A stretch of 64,000 bases of DNA, from NCBI RefSeq assembly GCF_018325905.1, contig NZ_AP021901.1, positions 6,480,001-6,544,000 on the forward strand. Reading direction: 5' to 3'. Under the pieces are notes generated by a model. It was not told where the DNA came from, did no database searches, and saw only the letters and a list, made by a program, of their open reading frames with translations. This DNA is from Pseudomonas sp. St316 (GTDB lineage: Bacteria > Pseudomonadota > Gammaproteobacteria > Pseudomonadales > Pseudomonadaceae). Below are positions 45,738-56,411 of the stretch, piece by piece (the first letter of the stretch is position 1; every line of letters begins with the position of its first letter). The position numbers and the translations under genes are program-made.

Positions 45738-47240
45738 ATGCCGCCATCCCAAGCCAAGAATCTATCCCTGATCGCTGCCATCGACCTGGGCTCCAACAGC
45801 TTTCATATGGTCGTTGCCAAAGCCCAGAACGGAGAAATCCGCATTCTTGAGCGGCTCGGAGAGAAGGTCCAACTGGCCGCCGGTATCGACGAAGAGCGCA
45901 AGCTGAGTGAAGAATCCATCCAGCGCGGCCTCGATTGCCTCAAGCGCTTTGCCCAACTGATCAACGGCATGCCCCTGGGCGCCGTGCGGATCGTGGGCAC
46001 CAACGCCCTGCGCGAAGCGCGCAACCGTGGCGAGTTCATCCGTCGCGCCGAAGAAATCCTCGGCCATCCGGTGGAAGTCATCTCCGGCCGGGAAGAAGCC
46101 CGCCTGATCTACCTGGGTGTCTCCCACACCCTCGCCGACACCCCGGGCAAGCGCCTGGTGGCGGACATCGGCGGCGGCAGTACCGAATTCATCATTGGCC
46201 AACGCTTCGAACCGCTGCTGCGCGAAAGCTTGCAGATGGGCTGCGTCAGCTACACCCAGCGCTATTTCCGCGACGGCAAGATCACCCCGGCCCGCTACGC
46301 CCAGGCCTATACGGCGGCGCGCCTGGAAATCATGAGCATCGAACACGCCCTGCACCGCCTGACCTGGGACGAAGCCATCGGCTCCTCAGGCACCATTCGC
46401 GCCATTGGCCTGGCCCTCAAGGCCGGCGGTCACGGCACTGGCGAGGTCAATGCCGAGGGCCTGGCCTGGCTCAAGCGCAAGGTATTCAAGCTCGGCGAGT
46501 CGGACAAGATCGATTTCGAAGGCATCAAGCCCGACCGCCGGGCGATTTTCCCGGCGGGCCTGGCCATCCTCGAGGCGATTTTCGACGCCCTCGAACTGCA
46601 ACGCATGGACCACTGTGAAGGCGCCCTGCGCGAAGGCGTGCTCTACGACCTGCTGGGGCGTCATCACCACGAAGACGTCCGTGAGCGCACCCTGGGCTCG
46701 CTCATGGAGCGTTATCACGTCGATCAGGAACAGGCCGCGCGGGTCGAGCGCAAGGCGCTGCATGCCTTCGACCAGGTGGCCGATGACTGGGACCTGAATG
46801 ACGGCGTCTGGCGCGAACTGCTGGGTTGGGCCGCCAAGGTCCATGAAGTGGGCCTGGACATCGCCCACTATCACTACCACAAGCACGGTGCCTACCTGAT
46901 CGAGCACTCGGACCTGGCCGGTTTCTCCCGGGAAGACCAGCAAATGCTCGCGCTATTGGTACGCGGCCATCGACGCAACATTCCCAAGGATAAGTTTGCC
47001 GAATTCGGCGATGACGGCATCAAGCTGATTCGCCTGTGCGTGCTGCTGCGTTTTGCGATCCTGTTCCACCACATCCGTGGCACCCAGGAAATGCCCCAGG
47101 TGGCCCTGCACGCCAAGGGCGATCAGTTGGATGTACTGTTTCCCGCAGGTTGGCTGGAAGAGAATCAACTGACACAGGCCGACTTCGCCCAGGAAGCCGA
47201 CTGGCTGACTCGGGTCGGGATTGTGTTGAACATTCACTGA
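45738..47240 (+). CDS. ppx: Exopolyphosphatase (Ppx/GppA family)
   Basis: 500-residue enzyme removing terminal phosphates from polyphosphate; may also act on pppGpp. [24 protein letters not shown] is the actin-like phosphate-1 motif; [15 protein letters not shown] phosphate-2; [16 protein letters not shown] and the C-terminal HD-like domain [25 protein letters not shown]. Start ATG 45738. It is convergent with ppk (184 bp), the usual Pseudomonas ppx/ppk layout, with a GATC-octamer element between. Confidence 0.95.
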   Translation: MPPSQAKNLSLIAAIDLGSNSFHMVVAKAQNGEIRILERLGEKVQLAAGIDEERKLSEESIQRGLDCLKRFAQLINGMPLGAVRIVGTNALREARNRGEFIRRAEEILGHPVEVISGREEARLIYLGVSHTLADTPGKRLVADIGGGSTEFIIGQRFEPLLRESLQMGCVSYTQRYFRDGKITPARYAQAYTAARLEIMSIEHALHRLTWDEAIGSSGTIRAIGLALKAGGHGTGEVNAEGLAWLKRKVFKLGESDKIDFEGIKPDRRAIFPAGLAILEAIFDALELQRMDHCEGALREGVLYDLLGRHHHEDVRERTLGSLMERYHVDQEQAARVERKALHAFDQVADDWDLNDGVWRELLGWAAKVHEVGLDIAHYHYHKHGAYLIEHSDLAGFSREDQQMLALLVRGHRRNIPKDKFAEFGDDGIKLIRLCVLLRFAILFHHIRGTQEMPQVALHAKGDQLDVLFPAGWLEENQLTQADFAQEADWLTRVGIVLNIH

Positions 47241-47284
47241 TTGCTTGCCGATGGCTCTGCAATTGCGCTTGCTTGCGCTGGGTC

Positions 47285-47399
47285 TGTAGGAGCTGCCGAG
47301 CGAAGCGAGGCTGCGATCTTTCCCCTGACGCTTGAGTCTCAAGCGAAAGATCAAAAGATCAAAAGATCAAAAGATCGCAACCTTCGGCAGCTCCTACAG
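47285..47399. repeat. Palindromic element with AAAAGATC octamer array (copy 2, four GATC units)
   Basis: TCTGTAGGAGCTGCCGAG ... GGCTGCGATCTTTCCCC on the left; a central palindrome CGCTTGAG-T-CTCAAGCG; then GATC at 47349, 47357, 47365 and 47373 with exact 8-bp period; then GCAACCTTCGGCAGCTCCTACA. It lies between the convergent ppx and ppk. Same family as 17914 and 58225. Confidence 0.87.
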
Positions 47400-47424
47400 T
47401 ACACAAGCTCTCCCGCCGCAGACC

Positions 47425-49641
47425 TTAACGAACCGCCAACACCGGGCTGCTCAAGCGCTCCAGCAAGGTCGCCTGGGCGCTGCGCGGGTTCTGGTTGCCG
47501 GTCGGGGTGTTGCGGATGTAACGGCCATCCGACTGCAAGCTCCAGCTGTGGGTGTTGTCGGTGAGGTAGCTTTCCAGCTCCTTCTTGACCCGCAGGATCA
47601 ACTTCTTGCCTTCCACCGGGAAGCAGGTCTCGACCCGCTTGTCGAGGTTGCGCTCCATCCAGTCGGCGCTGGACAGGAACATCTGTTCCTCACCGCCGTT
47701 GAGGAAGTAGAACACCCGCGTATGTTCCAGGAAACGCCCGATGATCGAGCGGACGTGGATGTTATGGGACACCCCCGCAATGCCTGGCCGCAGGCAGCAC
47801 ATGCCACGCACCACCAGGTCGATGCGCACGCCTGACTGGCTGGCCTTGTACAACGCGCGGATGATCTTCGGGTCGGTCAACGAGTTGAACTTGGCGATGA
47901 TGTGGGCCGGCTTGCCATCCAGGGCGAACTGTGTCTCCCGAGCGATCATGTCGAGCATGCCCTTTTTCAGGGTAAACGGCGCATGCAGCAATTTCTTCAT
48001 GCGCAACGTTTTGCCCATGCCGATCAACTGGCTGAACAGCTTGCCAACGTCTTCGCACAAGGCATCGTCAGAGGTCAGCAGGCTGTAGTCGGTGTACAGA
48101 CGGGCGTTGGCGGCGTGGTAGTTGCCGGTGCCCAAGTGGGCGTAACGCACGATCTCACCGGCTTCGCGGCGCAGGATGAGCATCATCTTGGCGTGGGTCT
48201 TGAAGCCGACCACGCCATAGATCACCACCGCACCGGCCGCTTGCAGGCGGCTGGCCAGTTGCAGGTTGGACTCCTCGTCGAAGCGCGCGCGCAGTTCGAT
48301 CACTGCCGTGACTTCCTTGCCGTTGCGCGCCGCGTCCACCAGGGCGTCGACGATTTCCGAGTTGGCGCCGCTGCGGTACAGGGTCTGGCGCACGGCCAGG
48401 ACGTGAGGGTCCTTGGCGGCCTGGCGCAGCAGGTCGACCACCGGTGTGAACGATTCGAACGGGTGCAGCAGCAAGATGTCCTGCTTGCTGATCACGCTGA
48501 AAATGTTTTCGCTGTTTTGCAGCAATTTCGGGATCTGCGGCGTGAACGGCAAGTATTGCAGTTCCGGATGGCTGTCCAGGCCGGTGATGCTGAACAACCG
48601 GGTCAGGTTGACCGGACCGTTGACCTGGTACAGCTCGGTCTCATGCAGGTTGAACTGCTTGAGCAGGTAATCGGACAGCTGTTTCGGGCAGGTATCGGCC
48701 ACCTCCAGACGCACCGCATCACCGTAGCGGCGGGAGAACAGCTCGCCGCGCAGGGCGCGGGCCAGGTCCTCGACGTCCTCGGTGTCCACCGACAGGTCAG
48801 CGTTACGGGTCAGGCGGAACTGGTAGCAACCCTTGACCTTCATGCCCTGGAACAGGTCATCGGCATGGGCGTGGATCATCGACGACAGGAATACGTAGTT
48901 GTCGCCAGCGCCGCCCACGTCTTCCGGCACGCGGATGATGCGCGGCAGCAGGCGCGGCGCGGGAATGATCGCCAGGCCGGAGTCGCGACCGAAGGCGTCG
49001 ATACCTTCCAGCTCGACGATGAAGTTCAGGCTTTTGTTCACCAGCAACGGGAACGGGTGCGTCGGATCGAGGCCGATGGGAGTGATGATCGGCGCGATCT
49101 CGTCGCGGAAATAGCGGCGCACCCAGGTCTTGATCTTGGTGTTCCAGTTGCGCCGACGGATGAAGCGCACCTGATGCTTCTCCAACTCAGGCAACAGGAT
49201 GTCGTTGAGGATCGCGTACTGCCGGTCCACATGGCCGTGGACCAGCTCGCTGATGCGCGCCAGGGCCTGGTGCGGCTGCAAGCCGTCGGCACCGGCCTGT
49301 TCACGGGCGAAGGTGATCTGCTTCTTCAGGCCGGCGACACGAATCTCGAAGAACTCATCCAGGTTGCTGGAGAAGATCAGCAGGAACTTCAAGCGCTCCA
49401 GCAATGGATAGGACTCGTCCAGCGCCTGCTCCAGCACGCGGATGTTGAACTGCAGTTGCGACAGCTCCCGGTGGATGTACAGGCTGCTGTCATCCAAGTT
49501 GGGAATGGCAATCGCCGGGGCCGGGGCTGGCTCGGCGACCGCCACGGGAGCGGGCTCCACTTCCGGCGGCGTTTCGGCGATTTGCTCGACCACGGGTTGA
49601 GCTTCTTTTACGGCAACTTCGGAGAGTCCTTCGGTATTCAT
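47425..49641 (-). CDS. ppk: Polyphosphate kinase 1
   Basis: 738-residue enzyme that makes polyphosphate from ATP. After a Pro/Glu/Ala-rich N-terminal tail (residues about 1-45, [20 protein letters not shown]) comes the Ppk core: [38 protein letters not shown], the first catalytic histidine region [30 protein letters not shown] and the second [36 protein letters not shown]. Start ATG 49641 after CAGGAACTTGCG. Next on the strand upstream is hemB, 17 bp away. The acidic tail is typical for pseudomonads. Confidence 0.96.
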   Translation of the reverse strand: MNTEGLSEVAVKEAQPVVEQIAETPPEVEPAPVAVAEPAPAPAIAIPNLDDSSLYIHRELSQLQFNIRVLEQALDESYPLLERLKFLLIFSSNLDEFFEIRVAGLKKQITFAREQAGADGLQPHQALARISELVHGHVDRQYAILNDILLPELEKHQVRFIRRRNWNTKIKTWVRRYFRDEIAPIITPIGLDPTHPFPLLVNKSLNFIVELEGIDAFGRDSGLAIIPAPRLLPRIIRVPEDVGGAGDNYVFLSSMIHAHADDLFQGMKVKGCYQFRLTRNADLSVDTEDVEDLARALRGELFSRRYGDAVRLEVADTCPKQLSDYLLKQFNLHETELYQVNGPVNLTRLFSITGLDSHPELQYLPFTPQIPKLLQNSENIFSVISKQDILLLHPFESFTPVVDLLRQAAKDPHVLAVRQTLYRSGANSEIVDALVDAARNGKEVTAVIELRARFDEESNLQLASRLQAAGAVVIYGVVGFKTHAKMMLILRREAGEIVRYAHLGTGNYHAANARLYTDYSLLTSDDALCEDVGKLFSQLIGMGKTLRMKKLLHAPFTLKKGMLDMIARETQFALDGKPAHIIAKFNSLTDPKIIRALYKASQSGVRIDLVVRGMCCLRPGIAGVSHNIHVRSIIGRFLEHTRVFYFLNGGEEQMFLSSADWMERNLDKRVETCFPVEGKKLILRVKKELESYLTDNTHSWSLQSDGRYIRNTPTGNQNPRSAQATLLERLSSPVLAVR

Positions 49642-49658
49642 CGCAAGTTCCTGGGAGG

Positions 49659-50774
<1,116 letters not shown>

Positions 50775-50804
50775 TTATTGTTATTGTAGGAATTGTTCAC
50801 GTCG

Positions 50805-50836
50805 AGACACATTTCGATACTTTCCTGAATGTGTCT
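50805..50836. promoter_or_regulatory. Inverted repeat upstream of dedA
   Basis: AGACACATT and AATGTGTCT form a perfect 9-bp inverted repeat with a 14-bp loop, 42 bp upstream of the dedA start. No T-run follows, so it is not a normal terminator; it may be an operator or leader structure. Nothing else was seen in the 205-bp hemB-dedA spacer. Confidence 0.4.
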
Positions 50837-50877
50837 GAAGGGTTAGGCTGCGCGTTCATTTCGCCAGCACCCAGACA

Positions 50878-51501
50878 ATGCTCCAACAATTTCTGCATGA
50901 CTTCGGCTACTTGGCCCTGTTTATCGGCACGTTCTTCGAAGGCGAAACTATCCTCGTGCTCGCAGGTTTCCTGGCGTTCCGTGGCTATATGGACATCAAC
51001 CTGGTGGTAGTCGTGGCGTTCTGCGGCAGCTACGCGGGCGATCAGCTGTGGTATTTCCTGGGACGCAAGCACGGGCGCAAGCTCCTGGCCCGCAAGCCCC
51101 GCTGGCAGTTGATGGGCGATCGCGCGCTGGAGCACATTCGCAAGCATCCGGACATCTGGGTCCTGAGCTTCCGTTTCGTCTATGGCCTGCGCACGGTGAT
51201 GCCGGTGGCCATCGGCCTGTCGGGCTATCCGCCGGGCCGCTACCTGTTGCTCAACGGCATCGGTGCGGCGATCTGGGCCACGGCATTGGCCGCAGCCGCG
51301 TACCACTTTGGCGCAGTGCTCGAGGGCATGTTGGGCAGCATCAAGAAGTATGAATTGTGGGTACTCGGCGCACTGCTGGTGCTGGGCCTGGTCTTGTGGC
51401 TGCGCCGACGCATCAAGAATGCACGCCTGGCCAGGAAAGTCCTCGAAGCCGAGCGCCTGGAGCAAGCCAGGTCCGGCGAACCTACGACGCCAACCGAGTA
51501 A
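50878..51501 (+). CDS. DedA-family membrane protein
   Basis: 207-residue inner-membrane protein of the DedA (VTT/SNARE-associated) family, thought to flip lipids such as undecaprenyl phosphate or phosphatidylethanolamine. FIGTFFEGETILVLAGFLAFRGYMDI has the conserved acidic F-E-G-E; AFCGSYAGDQLWYFLGRKHGRKLL and SFRFVYGLRTVMPVAIGLSGYPPGRYLLLNGIGAAIWA (Arg-rich G-x-R motif) are hallmarks. Start ATG 50878. The last 20 bp overlap the convergent sterol-desaturase-like gene. Confidence 0.93.
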   Translation: MLQQFLHDFGYLALFIGTFFEGETILVLAGFLAFRGYMDINLVVVVAFCGSYAGDQLWYFLGRKHGRKLLARKPRWQLMGDRALEHIRKHPDIWVLSFRFVYGLRTVMPVAIGLSGYPPGRYLLLNGIGAAIWATALAAAAYHFGAVLEGMLGSIKKYELWVLGALLVLGLVLWLRRRIKNARLARKVLEAERLEQARSGEPTTPTE

Positions 51502-52729
51502 ACCGGGTACGGCAGCAATACAGCCCGATGCCGCTGAGCAGGCTGTAGCTGAGCAGACCGGCCCAGGCCCCATGGCTCATCACGGCGCTGGCCGGCCACA
51601 ACCCGGCCAAGGGCGCCAGCCATACCAGCGGCAGGTTCGAGGCCAGCCGCAACAGCTCCAGCCGCAACGCCCACGGGCGACTCTCCAGGGCCACGCCCAA
51701 CACGAACAGACCGAACGCCACCGCGCCCCAACCCAGCACCAGGGCGGCGACCGGCAGGCTGGCTTCCAGGTTCATCAGATAACTGCCCAAGGCAATGTAG
51801 GCGCAGAACTGCAGCCCCACATACCACTGCTGGCGAGCATCCAACGCTACTTCGAATTTGCGGAACAGGCTCAAGTGCGGCTTGTTCAGGGGGTACTTGG
51901 CCGCGACGTCCGCCGGACGCCAACCGGTGGGCATGAACCAGATCCGCAGCTTGTCCCACCAACGCCCGGCCCGCCGGGCATCGGCCCATAGCTGCGCATA
52001 GAACTGCAGGTTGGCCCACAACGGATTCCAGCTCGCCAGCGGCGTGGTCACGCCGAAAATCACCGGTTCGTTGACGTCTTCTTCCTGGAAGGTGCCAAAC
52101 AGACGATCCCAAATAATGAACACCCCGCCGTAGTTGCGATCCATGTAGAGAGGGTTCTGTGCATGGTGGGCACGATGATTGGAAGGCGTAACGAAGCACC
52201 ACTCCAGCCAGCCGAGCTTGGGAATGTGCTGGGTGTGGACCCAGAACTGGTACAGCAGATTCAACGCCGCGACGCTGACGAAGACCACCAGCGGCACGCC
52301 CAGTACGGCGAGCGGGACGTAGAAGATCCAGCTCAGCAGGAACCCGGTGCTGGTCTGGCGCAACGCAGTAGAAAGGTTGTAGTCCTCGCTTTGGTGGTGC
52401 ACCGAATGAGCGGCCCAGAGGATGTTGCGTTCATGGCCCATGCGGTGCAGCCAGTAATAGCAGAAGTCGTAGAGCACGAAGGCAAACACCCAGGTCCAGG
52501 CCCGGTCGCCAGGCAGCTCGATGACGGCCAGGTGCTTCAACGCAAAGGCGTAGGTCACCAGCCCCACGCCTTTGGTCAAAAGGCCCGTGGTGGTCGACAG
52601 CACCCCGGTGCTCAAGCTGTTGATCGCGTCTGCCACACGGTAGTGGCTCACGCCCCGCCAGCGATCGGCCAGCAACTCGACGGCGATCAGCACGAAGAAA
52701 AACGGCACGGCATACAGGATGAAGTTCAT
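51482..52729 (-). CDS. Fatty-acid hydroxylase/sterol desaturase superfamily membrane protein
   Basis: 415-residue membrane di-iron oxygenase. Histidine boxes: HRMGHERN (H-x3-H), HSVHHQSEDYN (H-x2-HH) and NHRAHHAQN (H-x2-HH), set between membrane segments in the N-terminal 270 residues; the C-terminal 140 residues add four hydrophobic segments. Substrate in bacteria is unknown, possibly a lipid alkyl chain or hopanoid. Start ATG 52729. Convergent overlap of 20 bp with dedA. Divergent from elbB. Confidence 0.9.
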   Translation of the reverse strand: MNFILYAVPFFFVLIAVELLADRWRGVSHYRVADAINSLSTGVLSTTTGLLTKGVGLVTYAFALKHLAVIELPGDRAWTWVFAFVLYDFCYYWLHRMGHERNILWAAHSVHHQSEDYNLSTALRQTSTGFLLSWIFYVPLAVLGVPLVVFVSVAALNLLYQFWVHTQHIPKLGWLEWCFVTPSNHRAHHAQNPLYMDRNYGGVFIIWDRLFGTFQEEDVNEPVIFGVTTPLASWNPLWANLQFYAQLWADARRAGRWWDKLRIWFMPTGWRPADVAAKYPLNKPHLSLFRKFEVALDARQQWYVGLQFCAYIALGSYLMNLEASLPVAALVLGWGAVAFGLFVLGVALESRPWALRLELLRLASNLPLVWLAPLAGLWPASAVMSHGAWAGLLSYSLLSGIGLYCCRTRFTRLAS

Positions 52730-52852
52730 GACGCAACCCGGGCATGCAAGGCAGGGAGATAGTCGGCAGATTAGGTGTAGCTGCCCGATCCCCCTATGGC
52801 AACGAGTGACAAATTAGTAGACATTTAACGCCATGAATCTGGAGAAAAGCCC

Positions 52853-53521
52853 ATGAGCAAAAAAATTGCAGTGATCCTTTCCGGCTGTGGCGTGTATGAC
52901 GGCGCCGAGATCTACGAAAGCGTGATCACCTTGCTGCGTCTTGATCAGCGTGGGGCTCACGTCCAGTGCTTCGCCCCCAACATCGCACAGCTGCATGTGA
53001 TCAATCACCTGACCGGCGAGGAAATGCCCGAGAGCCGCAACGTGTTGGTGGAGTCGGCACGGATCGCACGGGGCAACGTGAAGGACGTGCGTGAAGCCAG
53101 GGCCGAGGATTTCGACGCCCTGATCGTACCCGGTGGTTTTGGCTCGGCGAAAAACCTCTCCAACTTTGCCACTGAAGGCCCGGGTTGCACCGTCCAGCCA
53201 GACGTCCTGGCGCTGGCCGAAGCCTTTGCCGAAGCCGGCAAACCGGTGGGGCTAATCTGCATCTCCCCGGCCCTGGCGGCAAAAATCTATGGTCCGGGTG
53301 TGGTCTGCACCATCGGCAACGACGCCGACACCGCCGCCGCCGTGGTCAAGATGGGCGGCACTCACGAGGAATGTACCGTGACCGACATCGTCGAAGACAC
53401 CGCACGCAAATTGGTCAGCACCCCAGCCTATATGCTGGCGCAGAACATCAGCGAAGCGGCTTCAGGCATCAACAAGCTGGTGGACCGGGTGTTGGAGCTG
53501 ACCCACGAAAACGACGCCTGA
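52853..53521 (+). CDS. elbB: DJ-1/PfpI-family glyoxalase-like protein ElbB
   Basis: 222-residue cytoplasmic protein of the ElbB (YhbL, isoprenoid-biosynthesis-enhancing) family. VILSGCGVYDGAEIYESVITLLRLDQRGAHVQCFAPN at the start, ALIVPGGFGSAKNLSNFA in the middle and GLICISPALAAKIYGPG holds the nucleophile-elbow Cys. DJ-1-type glyoxalase activity is reported for the family. Start ATG 52853 after CTGGAGAAAAGCCC. Monocistronic; a REPIN follows the stop. Confidence 0.93.
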   Translation: MSKKIAVILSGCGVYDGAEIYESVITLLRLDQRGAHVQCFAPNIAQLHVINHLTGEEMPESRNVLVESARIARGNVKDVREARAEDFDALIVPGGFGSAKNLSNFATEGPGCTVQPDVLALAEAFAEAGKPVGLICISPALAAKIYGPGVVCTIGNDADTAAAVVKMGGTHEECTVTDIVEDTARKLVSTPAYMLAQNISEAASGINKLVDRVLELTHENDA

Positions 53522-53527
53522 CCGCCG

Positions 53528-53619
53528 TTGTGGGAGCGAGCTTGCTCGCGATGGCGTCAGTTCAGTTGCATAGGTATTGGCTGACACACCGCTATCGCGA
53601 GCAAGCTCGCTCCCACAGG
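53528..53619. repeat. Inverted REP pair (REPIN) after elbB
   Basis: TTGTGGGAGCGAGCTTGCTCGCGATGGCG and CGCTATCGCGAGCAAGCTCGCTCCCACAGG with 38 bp between, the same inward layout as at 1567 and 14477. It lies between convergent genes elbB and yaiI. Confidence 0.9.
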
Positions 53620-53634
53620 GAATCGGGGTAAAAC

Positions 53635-54090
53635 TCAAGACTTGCGGGCCAACCGCGTCAGGATCCGATCCAGCGCATTGGCAAACCCTTGCTTGTCCCG
53701 CTCGCCATACGCCGCCGGGCCGCCACCCATGTGGCCCTGTTCACGCAAATCGGTGAACAGGTTGCGTACCGCCAGCCGATCGCCCATGTTCTGGGCATCG
53801 AACTCTTTGCCTCGTGGGTCCAGGGCGGCAACGCCCTTCTTCACCAACCGGTCGGCCAAGGGCACGTCGCTGCAGATCACCAGTTCACCCGGCTCGGCGT
53901 GTTCCACCAGGTAATCGTCCGCCGCATCAGGGCCACTGGGCACCACGATCAGTTTCACACAAGCCAGGGCTGGCTTGATCTGCGGCTGACCAGCCACCAG
54001 CACCACCTCGAACTGGCGCCTCAAGGCGAACTTGACCACCAGTTCCTTCGCCGCCTTGGGACAGGCATCGGCGTCGATCCATACGCGCAT
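53635..54090 (-). CDS. UPF0178/YaiI-YqxD family protein
   Basis: 151-residue protein with a PIN-like DUF188 fold: MRVWIDADACPKAAKELVVKFALRR (the acidic DADACP motif at residues 6-11), LVICSDVPLADRLVKKG (second Asp group) and GKEFDAQNMGDRLAVRNLFTDLREQG. The acidic residues suggest a metal-dependent nuclease fold, but activity is unproven. Start ATG 54090, flanked by REP sequences on both sides. Function unknown. Confidence 0.9.
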   Translation of the reverse strand: MRVWIDADACPKAAKELVVKFALRRQFEVVLVAGQPQIKPALACVKLIVVPSGPDAADDYLVEHAEPGELVICSDVPLADRLVKKGVAALDPRGKEFDAQNMGDRLAVRNLFTDLREQGHMGGGPAAYGERDKQGFANALDRILTRLARKS

Positions 54091-54117
54091 TGAGTGGTTT
54101 GCTCCAAAATTAAAAGC

Positions 54118-54180
54118 ATCGCGGGCAAGCCTTGCTCCCACAGGCGAGTGCTGACTGTGGGAGCAAGGCTTGCCCGCGAT
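54118..54180. repeat. Short outward REP pair between yaiI and the FTR1 gene
   Basis: ATCGCGGGCAAGCCTTGCTCCCACAGG and CTGTGGGAGCAAGGCTTGCCCGCGAT with only about 10 bp between. It is the most compact REP pair in the window. Confidence 0.88.
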
Positions 54181-54199
54181 TATGAGCGCAGCGAATGCT

Positions 54200-56097
54200 T
54201 CAGGAAACCTGAACCCGACGCTTCTCCGCCACCCAACTACGCCCATACAGCACCACGATCGCCAGGATCGCCACCACTTGAGCGGCCAGTGAATAGGCAT
54301 CGGCATGAATACCCAGCCAGTCGAAGTCGAAGAAAGCCACCGGACGGGTGCCGAAGATCCCGGCTTCCTGCAACGCCTTCACGCCATGGCCGGCGAACAC
54401 CACCGAGAGTGCACACAACAACGCGGCATTGATGCTGAAGAACAGCGCCAGCGGCAGTTTCGCCGAGCCGCGCAGGATCACCCAGGCCAACCCGACCAGC
54501 AATACCAGCGCCGTCGCGCCGCCGGCCAGCACCGCGTTGTGCCCAGCAGGGCCTGCTTGCAACCACAGGGTTTCGTAGAACAGGATCACTTCGAACAGTT
54601 CGCGATAGACCGAGAAGAACGCCAGGACCGCGAAACCAAACCGACCCCCGCCACCCACCAGGCTGCTCTTGATGTAGTCCTGCCAGGCGGCCGCATGGCG
54701 TCGGTCGTGCATCCACACCCCCAGCCACAGCACCATCACGCTGGCAAACAACGCCGTCGCACCTTCGAGCAATTCGCGCTGGGCGCCGCTGACGTCGATC
54801 ACATAGGCGGCCAACCCCCACGTCGCCAAGCCGGCCAACAGGGCCAAGCCCCAACCGACGTTAACGCTACGCACCGCCGATTGCTGGCCGGTGTTGCGCA
54901 GGAACGCCAGGATCGCCGCCAACACCAGAATCGCTTCCAACCCTTCGCGGAGCAGGATCAACACCCCTGAGAAATAACTCAGCGACCAGCTCAAGCCATC
55001 GCCGCCCAGCACGCCGGCGGACTCTTTCAACTTAGCCTTGGCCGTCTCCAGACGCTGTTCGGCCTGCTCGATCGGCAAACCGTCCTGCAAAGACTGACGG
55101 TAGGCCATCAGGGACTTTTCAGTGTCTTTGCGCACGTTGGCATCGACGTTATCCAGCGAGCTTTCCACCAGCTCGAAGCCTTCCAGATAAGCGGCTACCG
55201 AAAGATCGTAGGCCTGGTCGTGGTCACCGGCACGGTACGCCGCGATGCTTTTATCCAGGGTGGCCGCCGTGTAGTCGAGCAACTGCGCCGGACCGCGTTG
55301 GACCTGCGGCGGCTGGGCACGCTGGGCACGGAACGTCGCCGCCGCTGCCGGGCCTTGCGCGGCGAGGACTTCGGCCGGGGTCTGGCGCGCCAGATCAGCG
55401 AGGTTGAAGACTTGTTCACTTTTGGCGGCGGCCGGGTCGGCGCTGAAGCTGGCGATGTAGGTCGCCAGGTCCCAGCGCTGACGGTCGTCGAGCTGATCGG
55501 CGAAGGCCGGCATGTCGGTGCCTTCGATGCCCATGCCGACGGTGTTGTAGATCGCATAGAGACTCAGGCGATCCAGGCGCTGAGCGTCCCGCATGTTGGC
55601 GGGCGGCGGTTCCAGGCCGACACCGGCAGGACCGTCGCCGGCACCGTTGGCCCCATGGCACACCGAGCAATTCTGGGCATACAGCGATGCGCCGCGGGAG
55701 GGATCCGGGGTGATGACCGGCGCCTGGCTGACTTCATACGCCACTGCCAACCGGGCCCCCAGTTGCCGCGTCAGGCGGGCGACATCGCCGCCGTCCTGGC
55801 GCTGGGCGATCGCACTGCGCAGGGTGTCGACACCCTGGGTCAATTCAGCCTTTTCCGGCTTGGCCGGCAGCCCGGCGATCAACCCTGCCAGCAGCTGGGT
55901 GAATTCCAACTGCTCGTGGTATTCCCCCTCCTCGATGACCTTGCCTGCCTCGACCGTCGCCGGGTAATCCGCGCCGATGTAATCCAGCAAATGTAGCGCC
56001 TGGGGGCGCCCTCGACGGTGTTGGCCAGCAACGGAGTGCTGCACAGAGCAAGCAATGGCAGCACTAGCCAGGCCAGGAAACGGAACGGCGCAGTCAT
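54200..56097 (-). pseudogene. Cytochrome c/FTR1-family iron permease, frameshifted near the N-terminus
   Basis: Two frames make one FTR1 protein. From ATG 56097 a signal MTAPFRFLAWLVLPLLALCS plus TPLLANTVEGAP is read; then the frame breaks at a G5 run (56002-56006) and continues in another frame as QALHLLDYIGADYPATVEAGKVIEEGEY. One added base restores about 632 residues. Domains: periplasmic helical part, cytochrome c site CSVCHGANGAGDGP, a linker, then a seven-segment permease with LREGLEAILVL and SVYRELFEVILFYETLW, the REGLE-type iron motifs. Family role: ferrous oxidation and uptake. The long frame has no signal without the repair. Confidence 0.85.
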
Positions 56098-56411
56098 GAA
56101 TGACTCTCGGTTGGTAATAAGAAGTAACACATTGTTCACTTCCAATGACTTTGGCTCAAGAGCCGATGTGCTTTCACGTCGATTTTTCATCGGATATATG
56201 TGCTTTGGAGGTGATGTCACAAAAAAGGCATTTAGAGATTGAAAAGCCATTACATAGCCAAGCGCCATGTTTATAATCGCGCCGCCTTCTTATTGTTAGA
56301 TGGCATAAAAGCTCCTTTTTTTATGAGGAACCGGCAGCGTCCCGACGCATGTCCGTGGGATCGTTCCAGCCCGACCCGCACACCCCGGCTGTTACTCAGG
56401 GAAGAATATTC
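56098..56411. other. Intergenic region between the FTR1 gene and the COG3014 operon
   Basis: 314 bp, AT-rich, no gene seen. The left part should carry the FTR1 promoter; no convincing Fur box was found. The right part holds a sigma-70-like promoter (56249-56277) for the lipoprotein operon. Confidence 0.5.
56249..56277 (+). promoter_or_regulatory. Sigma-70-like promoter of the COG3014-ycfL-lpoB operon
   Basis: TATAAT at 56272-56277 is a perfect -10; ATTACA at 56249-56254 (four of six to TTGACA) is the -35 with 17 bp spacing. A start near 56284 would give a leader of about 128 nt before ATG 56412. Confidence 0.5.
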
